Assembly: GCA_002425405.1 (NCBI GenBank)
Contig: DIME01000025.1
Coordinates: forward strand, 1-31,384
Reading direction: 5' to 3'
Origin: Candidatus Accumulibacter vicinus
GTDB taxonomy: Bacteria; Pseudomonadota; Gammaproteobacteria; Burkholderiales; Rhodocyclaceae
Length of the DNA stretch: 31,384 nt
In this document: in pieces, positions 17,452 through 26,874 of the stretch
Position numbering within the stretch: position 1 is the stretch's first letter
Layout of the letters: each line of letters starts with the position of its first letter
The notes under the pieces: model-generated
What the model saw: only the letters and a program-made list of their open reading frames with translations
What the model was told of the DNA's origin: nothing
The model's database searches: none
Position numbers and translations under genes: made by a program

Positions 17452-19095
17452 ATGACTATGCAGGTGATCAGCGTTCCCAGTACGCCTTTCTCCGGTCAGA
17501 AGCCGGGGACCTCCGGGCTGCGAAAGAAAGTGACCGTATTTCGGCAGGCGCGGTATCTCGAGAATTTCGTACAAGCCATCTTCGATACCTTGTCTGGCCA
17601 GCAGGGCCAGACACTGGTCCTTGGTGGCGATGGCCGCTATTACAACGATGTCGCCATTCAAACCATCCTGCGGATGGCTGCGGCGACCGGTTTTGGTCGC
17701 GTACTGGTTGGTCGCAACGGCATTCTATCCACCCCGGCGGCCAGCGCCGTCATCCGCAAATGGCAGGCTTTTGGCGGGATCATCCTGTCGGCCAGTCACA
17801 ACTCGGGCGGTCCCGACGGGGATTTCGGCATCAAGTATAACCTTGGCAATGGCGGACCCGCCAACGAAAGTTTTACCGATGCCGTTTATTTGCGCACTCA
17901 GCAAATCAGTGCCTATGGTACCGTCGAGTCCCCGGATATCAACCTGAGCAAGGTTGGCGAGACGCGCATCGGTGATATGGTCGTCAACATCATCGATCCG
18001 GTAGCCGACTACGCCGAACTTCTCGAATCCCTGTTCGATTTCGATCGCATTGCCCGCCTGCTGGCTCGCCCGGACTTTCGCATGCGTTTCGACGCGATGC
18101 ACGCAGTCACCGGCCCCTATGCGCTGGAAATTCTCGAAAATCGTCTCGGTGCCCCCCCCGGTACGGTGGTCAACGGCATCCCGCTGCCCGATTTCGCAGG
18201 TGGCCACCCCGATCCCAACCCGGTATACGCTGCTGATCTGGTCGCGGCACTGGCTGACAGCCGTTCGGGCCTATCCTTTGGCGCAGCCTCTGATGGGGAT
18301 GGCGACCGCAATATGATCGTCGGCCGTAATTTCGTGGTTAGTCCGAGCGATAGTCTGGCCGTTCTCGCCGCCAACCATGCGCTGGTTCCAGCTTACGCCA
18401 GCGGCTTGGCGGGTGTCGCACGCTCAATGCCGACGAGTTGTGCAGTCGACCGCGTCGCCGCGGCACTCGGAATTCCTTGCTACGAAACACCGACTGGCTG
18501 GAAGTACTTCGGGTCGCTGCTGGATGCCGGCCGGTGCACCCTGTGCGGCGAAGAGAGCGCGGGTACCGGTTCCAATCATGTGCGCGAGAAGGATGGCCTG
18601 TGGGCAGTACTCTACTGGCTCAACATTCTGGCCGTGCGCGACCTGCCTGCCGACGTGATTGTTCGTGAACACTGGCGACGCTTCGGGCGCAATGTCTACT
18701 CCCGCCACGATTACGAAGGCATCGAGACGGCGCAAGCTGATCGCCTGATGAATGAATTGCGGGCTCGTCTCTCGCAACTGCCGGGCTCGGAGTATGGAGG
18801 CCTGCACATCGCAGCAGCCGATGATTTTGCCTATGTCGATCCGGTTGATGGCTCACGTTCGGAGCGTCAGGGGATCCGCATCCTGCTCGACGATGGTTCG
18901 CGGGCGGTATTTCGCTTATCGGGTACAGGTACCGAGGGAGCCACCTTGCGCGTCTATCTCGAACGTTTTATCGCCGACCCCAGCCAACACGAAATTCCCA
19001 CGCAGGAAGCCTTGGCGCCACTGGTTGGCCTGGCCGACGCGGTGGCACGGATTGCCGCGATCACGGGCAGAAAAGCGCCGGATGTGATCAGTTAG
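17452..19095 (+). CDS. pgm: Phosphoglucomutase (alpha-D-glucose phosphate-specific)
   Basis: The protein is 547 residues from ATG 17452, where GAGG lies six bases upstream (GTG 17437 is an alternative). It interconverts glucose-6-P and glucose-1-P. The catalytic phosphoserine is Ser115 in LSASHNSGGPDGDFG. The metal loop is DGDGDRN (281-287), the sugar-binding loop is GEESAGTGSNHVREKDG, and the phosphate-binding loop is RLSGTGTEGATLR. The SGLRKKVTVF start is typical of the eukaryotic-like PGM type found in proteobacteria. It sits between pgi and glgC in a four-gene pathway order, with a 179-bp gap before glgC that contains a dispersed repeat. Confidence 0.97.
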   Translation: MTMQVISVPSTPFSGQKPGTSGLRKKVTVFRQARYLENFVQAIFDTLSGQQGQTLVLGGDGRYYNDVAIQTILRMAAATGFGRVLVGRNGILSTPAASAVIRKWQAFGGIILSASHNSGGPDGDFGIKYNLGNGGPANESFTDAVYLRTQQISAYGTVESPDINLSKVGETRIGDMVVNIIDPVADYAELLESLFDFDRIARLLARPDFRMRFDAMHAVTGPYALEILENRLGAPPGTVVNGIPLPDFAGGHPDPNPVYAADLVAALADSRSGLSFGAASDGDGDRNMIVGRNFVVSPSDSLAVLAANHALVPAYASGLAGVARSMPTSCAVDRVAAALGIPCYETPTGWKYFGSLLDAGRCTLCGEESAGTGSNHVREKDGLWAVLYWLNILAVRDLPADVIVREHWRRFGRNVYSRHDYEGIETAQADRLMNELRARLSQLPGSEYGGLHIAAADDFAYVDPVDGSRSERQGIRILLDDGSRAVFRLSGTGTEGATLRVYLERFIADPSQHEIPTQEALAPLVGLADAVARIAAITGRKAPDVIS

Positions 19096-19112
19096 TTAAT
19101 GTGAAAGTCGTG

Positions 19113-19180
19113 TCAGCGATTCACGAATATCCCCTCCTCCTCGCAATGGAGAGGTCGGGAAGAAGGAAACGGTCATGACT
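19113..19180 (+). repeat. Dispersed intergenic repeat, copy 1
   Basis: Starts TCAGCGATTCACGAAT and ends near GGAAACGGTCATGACT. It matches the reverse strand of 27741-27808 in order and spacing, with about three quarters of positions alike by eye and small indels. A partial CCTCC...GGAGAGG hairpin lies in the middle. It looks like a REP-like element placed between pgm and glgC. Confidence 0.6.
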
Positions 19181-19274
19181 TTGATGATTGGGGGTAACCC
19201 ACCGGCTACGCAGCAAAGAATGGGTGACGAGCGCCACCTGATGCGATGAATCGATTTCAGAAGGGGATAGCAAA

Positions 19275-20543
19275 ATGGTTGATAGAAAGACATTCCAGTT
19301 GCCGCGCAAGGCGATTGCCCTGGTCCTTGCTGGCGGACGCGGCAGCCGATTGCACGAACTGACGGACCGCCGTGCCAAGCCGGCGGTCCACTTCGGCGGC
19401 AAGTTCCGGATCATCGACTTCGCCTTGTCCAACTGCGTCAACTCGCAGATCAGGCGAATTGGCGTGGTCACCCAATACAAGTCACATAGCCTCTTGCGCC
19501 ACCTGCAGCGCGGCTGGAACTTCCTTCATGGTGAGGTTAACGAGTTCGTCGACCTGCTTCCGGCACAGCAGCGTATCGACGAAGAGTCCTGGTATCGGGG
19601 AACTGCCGACGCGGTGTACCAGAACATCGACATTCTCGAGACCTATCGGCCCAAACCCGAGTTCGTCGTGATTCTGGCTGGCGACCATGTTTACAAAATG
19701 AACTACGCCGTGATGCTGGTTGACCATGTCGAGAGCGGTGCCGAGTGTACGGTTGCCTGTATCGAAGTCCCGCGTCAAGAAGCCAGTGGCTTCGGGGTCA
19801 TGGCCGTCGATGATAACGGCATGATTACCGACTTTATCGAGAAGCCTGCCGACCCACCGGCGATGCCGGGCAAACCCGATATGTCCTTGTGCAGCATGGG
19901 GGTTTACGTGTTCAACGCCAATTACCTGTATGCCGAGCTGGCGCGCGACATCGCCGACCCGACATCCGACCATGATTTCGGCAAGAACATCATTCCGCAT
20001 GCCGTGCGCAATCGCGTGGCCGCAGCGCACGCCTTCTCACGCAGTTGCATCGTCGCCCCGGACGAGCAGTTCAGAGAGCATTATTGGCGTGACGCGGGGA
20101 CGATTGATTCCTACTGGGATGCGAACATCGATCTGACTGCGACGGTGCCGGCGCTCAATCTCTACGACCGCAACTGGCCCGTGTGGACTTATCAACAACA
20201 ATTCCCCCCTGCCAAGTTCGTGCACAACCATCTCGACCGGCGCGGTAATGCCATCGAGTCTTCGGTATCCAGCGGCTGTATCGTTTCCGGAGAAGTCAAC
20301 CGATCGCTGCTTTTCTCCGGTTGCCGTGTTCATTCCTATTCACGAGTCAATCTATCGGTTATCCTTCCCGATTCGACGATCGGCAGCAGGGCGCGCCTCA
20401 GCCACTGCGTCGTGGACAGCGACTGCAATATCCCGGCGAACATGGTGATCGGAGAAGACCCGGCTGAAGATGCGCGTCGCTTCCGCCGTACCGAGAACGG
20501 AATCACGCTGATTACCCGGAAAATGCTCGAACAGCTCACCTGA
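19275..20543 (+). CDS. glgC: Glucose-1-phosphate adenylyltransferase (ADP-glucose pyrophosphorylase)
   Basis: The protein is 422 residues. It makes ADP-glucose from glucose-1-P and ATP, the committed and regulated step of bacterial glycogen synthesis. The nucleotide loop LAGGRGSRLHELTDRRAKPAVHFGGKFRIIDFALSN is intact. YRGTADAV (near residue 110), FIEKP and the C-terminal left-handed beta-helix domain (SVSSGCIVSG...VILPDSTIG) are all present. ATG 19275 is preceded by GGGG about eight bases upstream. glgA begins 19 nt after the stop, so the two are surely co-transcribed. Allosteric residues near the N-terminus (Arg-rich LPRKAIALVLAGGRG) are kept, but effector specificity cannot be read off. Confidence 0.97.
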   Translation: MVDRKTFQLPRKAIALVLAGGRGSRLHELTDRRAKPAVHFGGKFRIIDFALSNCVNSQIRRIGVVTQYKSHSLLRHLQRGWNFLHGEVNEFVDLLPAQQRIDEESWYRGTADAVYQNIDILETYRPKPEFVVILAGDHVYKMNYAVMLVDHVESGAECTVACIEVPRQEASGFGVMAVDDNGMITDFIEKPADPPAMPGKPDMSLCSMGVYVFNANYLYAELARDIADPTSDHDFGKNIIPHAVRNRVAAAHAFSRSCIVAPDEQFREHYWRDAGTIDSYWDANIDLTATVPALNLYDRNWPVWTYQQQFPPAKFVHNHLDRRGNAIESSVSSGCIVSGEVNRSLLFSGCRVHSYSRVNLSVILPDSTIGSRARLSHCVVDSDCNIPANMVIGEDPAEDARRFRRTENGITLITRKMLEQLT

Positions 20544-20562
20544 TACGGAAATAAAGTACCTC

Positions 20563-22008
20563 TTGCGCATCCTGCACGTTGCCGCCGAAATCTATCCGCT
20601 GGTCAAGACCGGCGGCCTTGCTGACGTCGTCGCTGCCTTGCCCGTCGCGCTTGCTGCACGCGGCCTGGATGTCCGCGTGCTGTTGCCCGGAATGCCGGCC
20701 ATTCTCAACGGCGTCGGCGACCAGAAGCCACTGATCCGCCTCGGACCGGCGTTCGGGGCGGCGGTCATCACGTTGCGACTGGGCCGTCTTCCGGACAGCG
20801 GCTTGCTGGCCTACGTCATCGACGCCCCCTTCCTTTACCGGCGTGACGGCGATCCGTATCTGGGGCCGGACGGTCGCGACTGGAATGACAATCATCGGCG
20901 CTATGCCCTCCTCGGCTGGATTGCAGCGCATCTGGCCACCGGCGAGCTGGACGAAGCCTGGCAGCCGGAGGTGGTGCATGCACACGACTGGCACGCGGGA
21001 CTGGCGCCGGCCTATATTGCGCAGAACCCGGCGCTGAATACCGCAACGGTGTTCACGATTCACAATCTTGCCTTCCGTGGGCTGTTTCCTCTCGACCACC
21101 ATACGGACCTCGGCCTGCTGATTTCCGGTGCCGATCAAAGCGCACTCGAATTTTACGGGCACCTGTCGTTTATGAAATCGGCGCTCGTGCACGCCAAGCG
21201 AGTGAACACGGTCAGCCCGACCTATGCCCATGAGATCTGCACACCAAAGCACGGCTGGGGACTCGACGGGCTGTTACGTGATCGTGGCGGGCATCTGTCG
21301 GGCATTCTCAACGGGGTCGACTATTCGGTATGGGATCCGACCAACGACCCGGCGCTACCCAAGGGCTACAGCGCCGACAAGCTGCGTGGCAAAAAGGTTT
21401 GCAAGCTCAAGCTGCAAGCTGAAATGGGCTTTGCGGTCCGGGGGAAAACCCCCCTGTTCGCCGTGGTCAGTCGCCTGACATCGCAGAAAGGCATGGATCT
21501 GGTTCTCGCATGCCTGCACGAACTGCGCACCGAAGGCGGACAACTGGTCGTGATCGGCAGTGGCGAAGCGGAAATCGAAGCAGGTTTCAGGACCGCAGCG
21601 GCGGCACATCCCCATACCGTATCGGTACATCTTGGCTACGATGAGGGACTGGCGCATCGCATCATCGCCGCTGCCGATGTTCTTCTGGTTCCCTCGCGTT
21701 TCGAGCCGTGCGGCCTGACCCAGTTGTATGCCCTGCGCTATGGCACCCTGCCACTGGTGCGACGGGTTGGCGGCCTGGCCGATACCGTCACGGACGCCAC
21801 GCCGGGCAACCTCAAGGACGGCACAGCCAACGGTTTCGTCTTTGACGATCCCAGCAGTCGTGCCCTGGCTATTCGCCTGAGCGAGGCCTGTGCGCTCTAC
21901 CGCGACCACCAATCGACGTGGCACCAGTTGCAACGGCGCGGCATGGCACAGGATTTCTCCTGGGCCGATTCGGCGGCACGCTATGAGGCGCTGTACCGGA
22001 GTATCTGA
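20563..22008 (+). CDS. glgA: Glycogen synthase (ADP-glucose type, GT5)
   Basis: The protein is 481 residues. It transfers glucose from ADP-glucose to the growing alpha-1,4-glucan. The N-terminal ADP-glucose motif KTGGLADV begins at Lys15. VVHAHDWHAGLAPAY and TIHNLAFRGLFP follow in the first Rossmann domain. The C-terminal domain shows SRLTSQKGMDL and the catalytic PSRFEPCGLTQLYALRYGTLPLVR. The start is TTG 20563, since MRILHVAAEIYPLVK is the family N-terminus and no ATG or GTG lies nearby; the Shine-Dalgarno site is weak, so translation probably relies on coupling to glgC. No branching enzyme (glgB), glgX or glgP follows. Confidence 0.96.
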   Translation: MRILHVAAEIYPLVKTGGLADVVAALPVALAARGLDVRVLLPGMPAILNGVGDQKPLIRLGPAFGAAVITLRLGRLPDSGLLAYVIDAPFLYRRDGDPYLGPDGRDWNDNHRRYALLGWIAAHLATGELDEAWQPEVVHAHDWHAGLAPAYIAQNPALNTATVFTIHNLAFRGLFPLDHHTDLGLLISGADQSALEFYGHLSFMKSALVHAKRVNTVSPTYAHEICTPKHGWGLDGLLRDRGGHLSGILNGVDYSVWDPTNDPALPKGYSADKLRGKKVCKLKLQAEMGFAVRGKTPLFAVVSRLTSQKGMDLVLACLHELRTEGGQLVVIGSGEAEIEAGFRTAAAAHPHTVSVHLGYDEGLAHRIIAAADVLLVPSRFEPCGLTQLYALRYGTLPLVRRVGGLADTVTDATPGNLKDGTANGFVFDDPSSRALAIRLSEACALYRDHQSTWHQLQRRGMAQDFSWADSAARYEALYRSI

Positions 22009-22106
22009 ACGACCGGGTATCCGAGCGTCTTCAACTGACCGGCGCCATGCCTTGCGCGATGGGCATGCCGGTCGCTTCCAGAAACAAGCTCCCACAGGAG
22101 AATCTC

Positions 22107-23357
22107 GTGTCCCTTGATCATTGCCTGATTCGACCCTTCGCCGGCCTGCGTCCGCGTCGCGCAGACGCTGCTGCAGTCGCTGCGCCGCCTTATGACGTTC
22201 TCTCCAGCGCAGAGGCCCGCCAGGCGGTAATCGGCAAACCGCTGTCCTTTCTGCATGTCTCCAGAGCGGAAATCGACCTGCCACCGGCGGTCGATCACTA
22301 TGCACCAGAGGTGTATGCCAGGTCGGCCCAGAATTTTCAGCGAATGATCGATGATGGGGTGCTTTGCCGTGACCCGCTTGCCTGCTATTACGCCTATCGA
22401 CTGGTCATGGGGGAGCACGTTCAGACCGGGCTGGTCGCCACCGCGTCGGTTGCCGCCTACGACAATCACCGTATCCGCAGACACGAGTTTACGAGGCCTG
22501 ACAAGGAAGATGACCGGGTACGCCAGATCGAGGCCCTGAATGCGCAGACCGGACCGGTGCTGCTCGCTCACCCGGACAGCGTGCAGGCAGAGCATCTGCT
22601 CGCGCTTGCTACCGACCGCCCACCGATCGCCGATTTGATCGCCGACGATGGCATCAGGCATACGCTGTGGGCAATCGATGACCCCGCAAGCATTGCACAC
22701 ATCAGTGCAGTGTTTGGCGCCATGCCCAATCTCTACATTGCCGATGGCCACCATCGCTCGGCGGCTGCCGCGCGGGTTGCTGCCGCTCGGCGTCACCAGA
22801 ACCAGGCATCTGACAATGCCGAGTTCTTTCTCTCGGTCATTTTCCCGTCTTCACAGATGCTGATCATGGATTACAACCGGGTGGTGCGGGACCTCAACGG
22901 TCTGACCGAGGAAGCCTTTCTGGCGGCTATCAGCCAATGCTACACCGTCGTTGCATCCGGCAAGCCGGTCAAACCGGAACGTCGCGGCGTTTGCGGCATG
23001 TACCTCGGTAACCGATGGTACCGGCTGGAGATTCGGTCCGGACGGGTGCCCGTGTCGGACCCGGTGCGCCAGCTCGACGTCTCGGTACTTGCCGAGCAAC
23101 TTCTCGGTCCGTTGCTCGGGATCACCGACCTGCGCCGAGACACCCGTATCGACTTTGTCGGCGGCATGCGTGGCCTGTCCGAACTCGAACGGCGGGTGAA
23201 CAGCGGCGAAATGGCCGTCGCCTTTGCCATGTATCCGACGCAGATGGCCGATCTGATGGCTGTTGCCGACGCCGGCCAGGTCATGCCACCCAAGTCTACC
23301 TGGTTTGAACCCAAGCTTGCTGACGGACTGGTATCGTACCTGCTCGATCCGGATTAG
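22107..23357 (+). CDS. DUF1015 family protein
   Basis: The protein is about 416 residues from GTG 22107, where AGGAG sits six to seven bases upstream; an extension to ATG 22047 is open but lacks a site. It carries family landmarks: IRPFAGLRPRRADAAAVAAPPYDV at the N-terminus, ADGHHRSAAAARVAA near residue 230, and VGGMRGLSELERRV near the C-terminus. DUF1015 proteins are conserved soluble proteins without a settled function, often found beside amino-acid metabolism genes such as serC or serA. Here it lies 98 bp after glgA and 78 bp before an acetyltransferase fusion, so a shared transcript is possible. No signal peptide or membrane segment is seen. Confidence 0.9.
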   Translation: MSLDHCLIRPFAGLRPRRADAAAVAAPPYDVLSSAEARQAVIGKPLSFLHVSRAEIDLPPAVDHYAPEVYARSAQNFQRMIDDGVLCRDPLACYYAYRLVMGEHVQTGLVATASVAAYDNHRIRRHEFTRPDKEDDRVRQIEALNAQTGPVLLAHPDSVQAEHLLALATDRPPIADLIADDGIRHTLWAIDDPASIAHISAVFGAMPNLYIADGHHRSAAAARVAAARRHQNQASDNAEFFLSVIFPSSQMLIMDYNRVVRDLNGLTEEAFLAAISQCYTVVASGKPVKPERRGVCGMYLGNRWYRLEIRSGRVPVSDPVRQLDVSVLAEQLLGPLLGITDLRRDTRIDFVGGMRGLSELERRVNSGEMAVAFAMYPTQMADLMAVADAGQVMPPKSTWFEPKLADGLVSYLLDPD

Positions 23358-23435
23358 GCCAACCGGCCGTCAAGGCTCCAATCTCTTGCACCTGAAGAAT
23401 GTGTCGCCCCTGTTGAAATTCGGGAAGGCTCCGCC

Positions 23436-26129
23436 ATGTTGATGCAGCACTATCTGACCTCACTGTTCGAACCCAAATCGGTTGCCGTGATCGGCGCGTC
23501 AGATCGGGAGAAATCGGTTGGCAACATCATTTTCAAGAACATCCTGCATTCGCACTACCGAGGGCAGGTCTACGCGGTCAATCCCCAGCACCAGACGATT
23601 CAGGGGCAGCCCGCGTACAAATCGGTCGAACGAATCGGTGGCCGAATCGACCTGGCGATCATCGCCACCCGACCACAGACCGTTCCACGAATCATGGAGC
23701 AGTGTGGGCGCTGCGGCGTACGCAATACGATCGTCATTGCCTCCGGCTTTTCCGAGGCCGGCAGCAGTGGCGCGGCATTGGAGCGAAAGGTGGTGGAAAT
23801 CGCGCGCACCTATAACGTGCGGGTCCTGGGACCAAACTGCCTGGGAGTCATTCGCCCTGACATCGGTCTCAACGCAACCTTTACCAAGGTGAGCGCCGAG
23901 CCTGGCGATCTGGCTCTGGTTGCACAGTCCGGCGCCATGTGTTCAGCGGTCCTTGATTGGGCCGAGACGAGCCGGATCGGATTCTCTTCGGTGATTTCCC
24001 TGGGCGTGACCGTGGACGTCGATTTTGGCGAGATTCTCGATTATCTGATCTATGACGACAAAACGCGTTACATCCTGATGTACGTCGAAGGCATCCGCAA
24101 CGCCCGACGTTTCATGAGCGCGCTACGCTCGGCGGCGCGAATCAAGCCGATCATCCTCCTGAAAGCGGGACGGCACGAACTGGGAGCGCAGGCGGCGGTA
24201 GCACATTCCGGCATGGCCGCGGTTCCCGACGCCGTATTCGACGCTGCGCTGCGCCGTACCGGAGCGGTGCGCGTGCAGAACATCGGACAGTTGTTCTATG
24301 CGGCCAAGGCCCTGTCGTCGAAGTTCCATCCTCGCGGCGACCGTCTGGCCATCGTCACCAACGGCGGCGGTCCGGGCGCCGTCGCCGCCGACCGTGCCGG
24401 CGATCTGGGCATCCCACTCGCCAGCCTGTCGCCTGAAACCTGCAACAAGCTGAAACAGATCCTGCCCGCCGATTGCTCTTACCTCAACCCGATCGACATC
24501 GGTGGCGACGCCACACCCGAGCGCTATCGTGAAACGATTCTGGCGGTGGCCGTCGACGAGAATGTGGACAGCACGCTGGTGATGCTCTCGCCGCAGGCGA
24601 TGACCGAGCCGATGGAGGTCGCCCAGGCAATCATTGATGTCGCCGAGGAGGTCAGCCTGACCATTTCCTGCTGCTGGATGGGTGGCCGGCAGGTTGCCGA
24701 AGCCCGCCGATTGCTGGAAGAAGCGGGGATTCCGGTATTCCGTACGCCCGAGACGGTGATCGAACTTTTCCACACGATTTCCAAGTACTTCCGTAACCAG
24801 AAACTGCTCCTGCAGACGCCCGGACCGACCCGCCAGTCGGGGCTCACCGGCGAGCGCGGCGGCCGCATGCTGATCGAGACCCTGTTGGGCGAGCGCCGCA
24901 AGGTCTTGTCGGAGATGGAATCGAAGGCCATTCTGCGCACTTTCAACGTCCCCGTTGCACAAACGATGATGGCACACAGCGCCAGTGAAGCGCTTTTTGT
25001 TGCCGAACAAATCGGCTTTCCGGTCGCCATGAAGATCGATTCTCCGGATCTGACGCGCAAGTCGGAAGCCGGCGGCGTGCGCCTGAACATTGCCAATACC
25101 CAGGCCGTGTGGAACGCATACCACGACATCATCAACACGGTGCAACTGCGTCACCCGGAGGCGGTGGTGAATGGGGTTTCGATCGAACCTTACCTGTCGC
25201 GACCGCATGGTCGGGAATTGATGATCGGGGTATTTCGTGATCCACTTTTCGGGCCGCTGATCTGTTTTGGCGCGGGTGGCTTCGACGCCGAGATCTTCAA
25301 CGAGCGTTCACTGGCGATTCCACCCTTGAACCGCTTCCTCGCCAGGGATCTGATCGAGTCGAATTGCGCGTCGAGGATGCTCGAAAAGTTCCACAACCAT
25401 CCGGCCGTTAACCACGATGCGCTGGAGGAGGTGCTGGTATGCATTTCCGAGCTGGTCTGCGACCTGCCATGGATCAAGGAGCTTGATCTGAATCCGCTGA
25501 TCGTCGATGAAAACAGTGCAATCGTGGTCAGTGCCCGGATCGTCATCGACCATACTCTCGGTACCGGTAGCGAGCTCTATGCGCACATGGCGATTCATCC
25601 TTACCCGGTGCACCTGATACAGAAGTGGCAGATGCCCAACGGCAGCACCGTCACCATTCGTCCGGTTCGCCCCGAAGATGCCGACCTGGAACGTGAATTC
25701 GTCAGGAACCTGTCCGAAGAATCACGATATTTCCGCTTCATGGAATCGATCCTCGAGCTGCCGCTGCCGGTAATCGTACGCTTTACGCAGATCGACTACG
25801 ATCGCGAGCTCGCGATGATCGCCACGACCGTCGACGACACGGGTCGCGAGACGCAGATCGGCAGCGCCCGCTACGTCCTGACCCCGGACGGGGAGTCGGT
25901 GGAATTCGCCATCGCCATCGACGACAAATGGCAGCAGTTCGGGCTGGGCCGCCGCCTGATCTCGGTGTTGATCGACTGTGCCCGAACCAAGGGTTATCGA
26001 GCCCTGGTCGGCGATCTGCTGGGTACCAACCACAAGATGCTGCGCATGATGCGAAGACTCGGCTTCACGATCCATCCGCATCCGGAACTTCCGGGCGTGA
26101 AGCGCGCCATCAAGCCCCTGCACGGCTGA
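23436..26129 (+). CDS. Acyl-CoA synthetase (NDP-forming)/GNAT acetyltransferase fusion, Pat/PatZ-like
   Basis: The protein is 897 residues. The order is: CoA-binding Rossmann domain (PKSVAVIGASDREKSVGN, residues about 13-140), succinyl-CoA-ligase-like domains (about 150-460), ATP-grasp subdomain (about 490-710, with RKSEAGGVRLN and CFGAGGF), and a C-terminal GNAT domain (about 735-897, with QFGLGRR near 834). This is the architecture of protein lysine acetyltransferase Pat/PatZ, which acetylates and silences acetyl-CoA synthetase and other enzymes. The position of the phosphohistidine of active ADP-forming synthetases seems kept, with His257 in AHSG. So an acyl-CoA ligase role is not excluded. 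ATG 23436 has GGAAGG seven bases upstream. Confidence 0.93.
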   Translation: MLMQHYLTSLFEPKSVAVIGASDREKSVGNIIFKNILHSHYRGQVYAVNPQHQTIQGQPAYKSVERIGGRIDLAIIATRPQTVPRIMEQCGRCGVRNTIVIASGFSEAGSSGAALERKVVEIARTYNVRVLGPNCLGVIRPDIGLNATFTKVSAEPGDLALVAQSGAMCSAVLDWAETSRIGFSSVISLGVTVDVDFGEILDYLIYDDKTRYILMYVEGIRNARRFMSALRSAARIKPIILLKAGRHELGAQAAVAHSGMAAVPDAVFDAALRRTGAVRVQNIGQLFYAAKALSSKFHPRGDRLAIVTNGGGPGAVAADRAGDLGIPLASLSPETCNKLKQILPADCSYLNPIDIGGDATPERYRETILAVAVDENVDSTLVMLSPQAMTEPMEVAQAIIDVAEEVSLTISCCWMGGRQVAEARRLLEEAGIPVFRTPETVIELFHTISKYFRNQKLLLQTPGPTRQSGLTGERGGRMLIETLLGERRKVLSEMESKAILRTFNVPVAQTMMAHSASEALFVAEQIGFPVAMKIDSPDLTRKSEAGGVRLNIANTQAVWNAYHDIINTVQLRHPEAVVNGVSIEPYLSRPHGRELMIGVFRDPLFGPLICFGAGGFDAEIFNERSLAIPPLNRFLARDLIESNCASRMLEKFHNHPAVNHDALEEVLVCISELVCDLPWIKELDLNPLIVDENSAIVVSARIVIDHTLGTGSELYAHMAIHPYPVHLIQKWQMPNGSTVTIRPVRPEDADLEREFVRNLSEESRYFRFMESILELPLPVIVRFTQIDYDRELAMIATTVDDTGRETQIGSARYVLTPDGESVEFAIAIDDKWQQFGLGRRLISVLIDCARTKGYRALVGDLLGTNHKMLRMMRRLGFTIHPHPELPGVKRAIKPLHG

Positions 26130-26136
26130 GACGACC

Positions 26137-26151
26137 AGCCCGGCCCGGGCT
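26137..26151 (+). terminator. GC palindrome after the acetyltransferase gene
   Basis: AGCCCGGCCCGGGCT is a perfect inverted repeat 7 nt past the stop, followed only by TTTG. Weak intrinsic terminator candidate. Confidence 0.35.
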
Positions 26152-26402
26152 TTGCGGTTCGCGGATCGGCATCAAGTCTCTGGACAGAGAAATTGATTGA
26201 TCGCATCCTTTGCGGGGAGGTGGGTGTTTGACCACCCGAGGCGTCCACCACGTTCAATCGCACCCCTTTCCCGCCAACCCCCCCATTTCGGCGCGAAGGG
26301 CGCTTGCCATTCATTCGGCGCGGAACGAGTAGAATGGACGCTTGTAAAATTTTTGCCCCCAGCGCATTTGCGCCGGAGCATTCTGAACGAATGAGGAAGC
26401 AA

Positions 26403-26825
26403 ATGAAACTGGCAACGACTGCGCCATACCGATTCCTGATCACTGCCGTCCTCGTCACCCTGACGGCCGCCTGCAACCAGACACCGCCTGAACAGGCCGC
26501 GGCGAAGCGCGAGGCGCAAGCGCCCCCAGCGACCCCCCCCGAGGGCAGCAAGGCCGCTCTCAGCGAGCTTTCGCTCGTTGACGCAAAGATTGCCCGCAAC
26601 AGTGCAGGAACGCTGGTGGTCCAGGGACGGGTCAATAATGCATCGAAGCAGGCGATTGGCCACGCCGAAGCCGAACTCAGGCTTTTCGACAAGAACGGCG
26701 AAGCCATCGGCACCGTCACACCGATCGTCAACAACCTGCAGGCAGGTTTTGCATGGAACTTCGAAACCGAAATCGAGCAGCAAAACGCGGTCAGCGCGAA
26801 GCTGGTCGGCTTTACTGGCAAGTAG
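26403..26825 (+). CDS. Small lipoprotein with FxLYD-like domain
   Basis: The protein is 140 residues. A lipoprotein signal covers residues 1-23, with the lipobox TAAC (Cys24) after a hydrophobic stretch LITAVLVTL. A Pro/Ala/Glu linker follows. The C-terminal part (NSAGTLVVQGRVNNASKQ, AEAELRLFDKNGEAIGT, LQAGFAWNFETEI) has the strand pattern of FxLYD-type domains, where a small beta-sandwich reads 'V.G.V.N.S....V.V...L.D..G'. ATG 26403 has GAGG seven bases upstream. The 273 bp upstream contain a possible -10 TAGAAT at 26330-26335 but no well-spaced -35. It faces the tonB-like gene. Function unknown; envelope location likely. Confidence 0.8.
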   Translation: MKLATTAPYRFLITAVLVTLTAACNQTPPEQAAAKREAQAPPATPPEGSKAALSELSLVDAKIARNSAGTLVVQGRVNNASKQAIGHAEAELRLFDKNGEAIGTVTPIVNNLQAGFAWNFETEIEQQNAVSAKLVGFTGK

Positions 26826-26857
26826 CCGCAGGACTCAGGCTTTCAGGGCCTGTGAAC

Positions 26858-26874
26858 GAGGTGCAAAGCGCCTC
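26858..26874. terminator. Small hairpin between convergent lipoprotein and TonB-like genes
   Basis: GAGGTGC and GCGCCTC pair over 7 bp (one G-U) around an AAA loop, touching the stop codon of the TonB-like gene. There is no T-run, so terminator function is only suggested. Confidence 0.28.
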
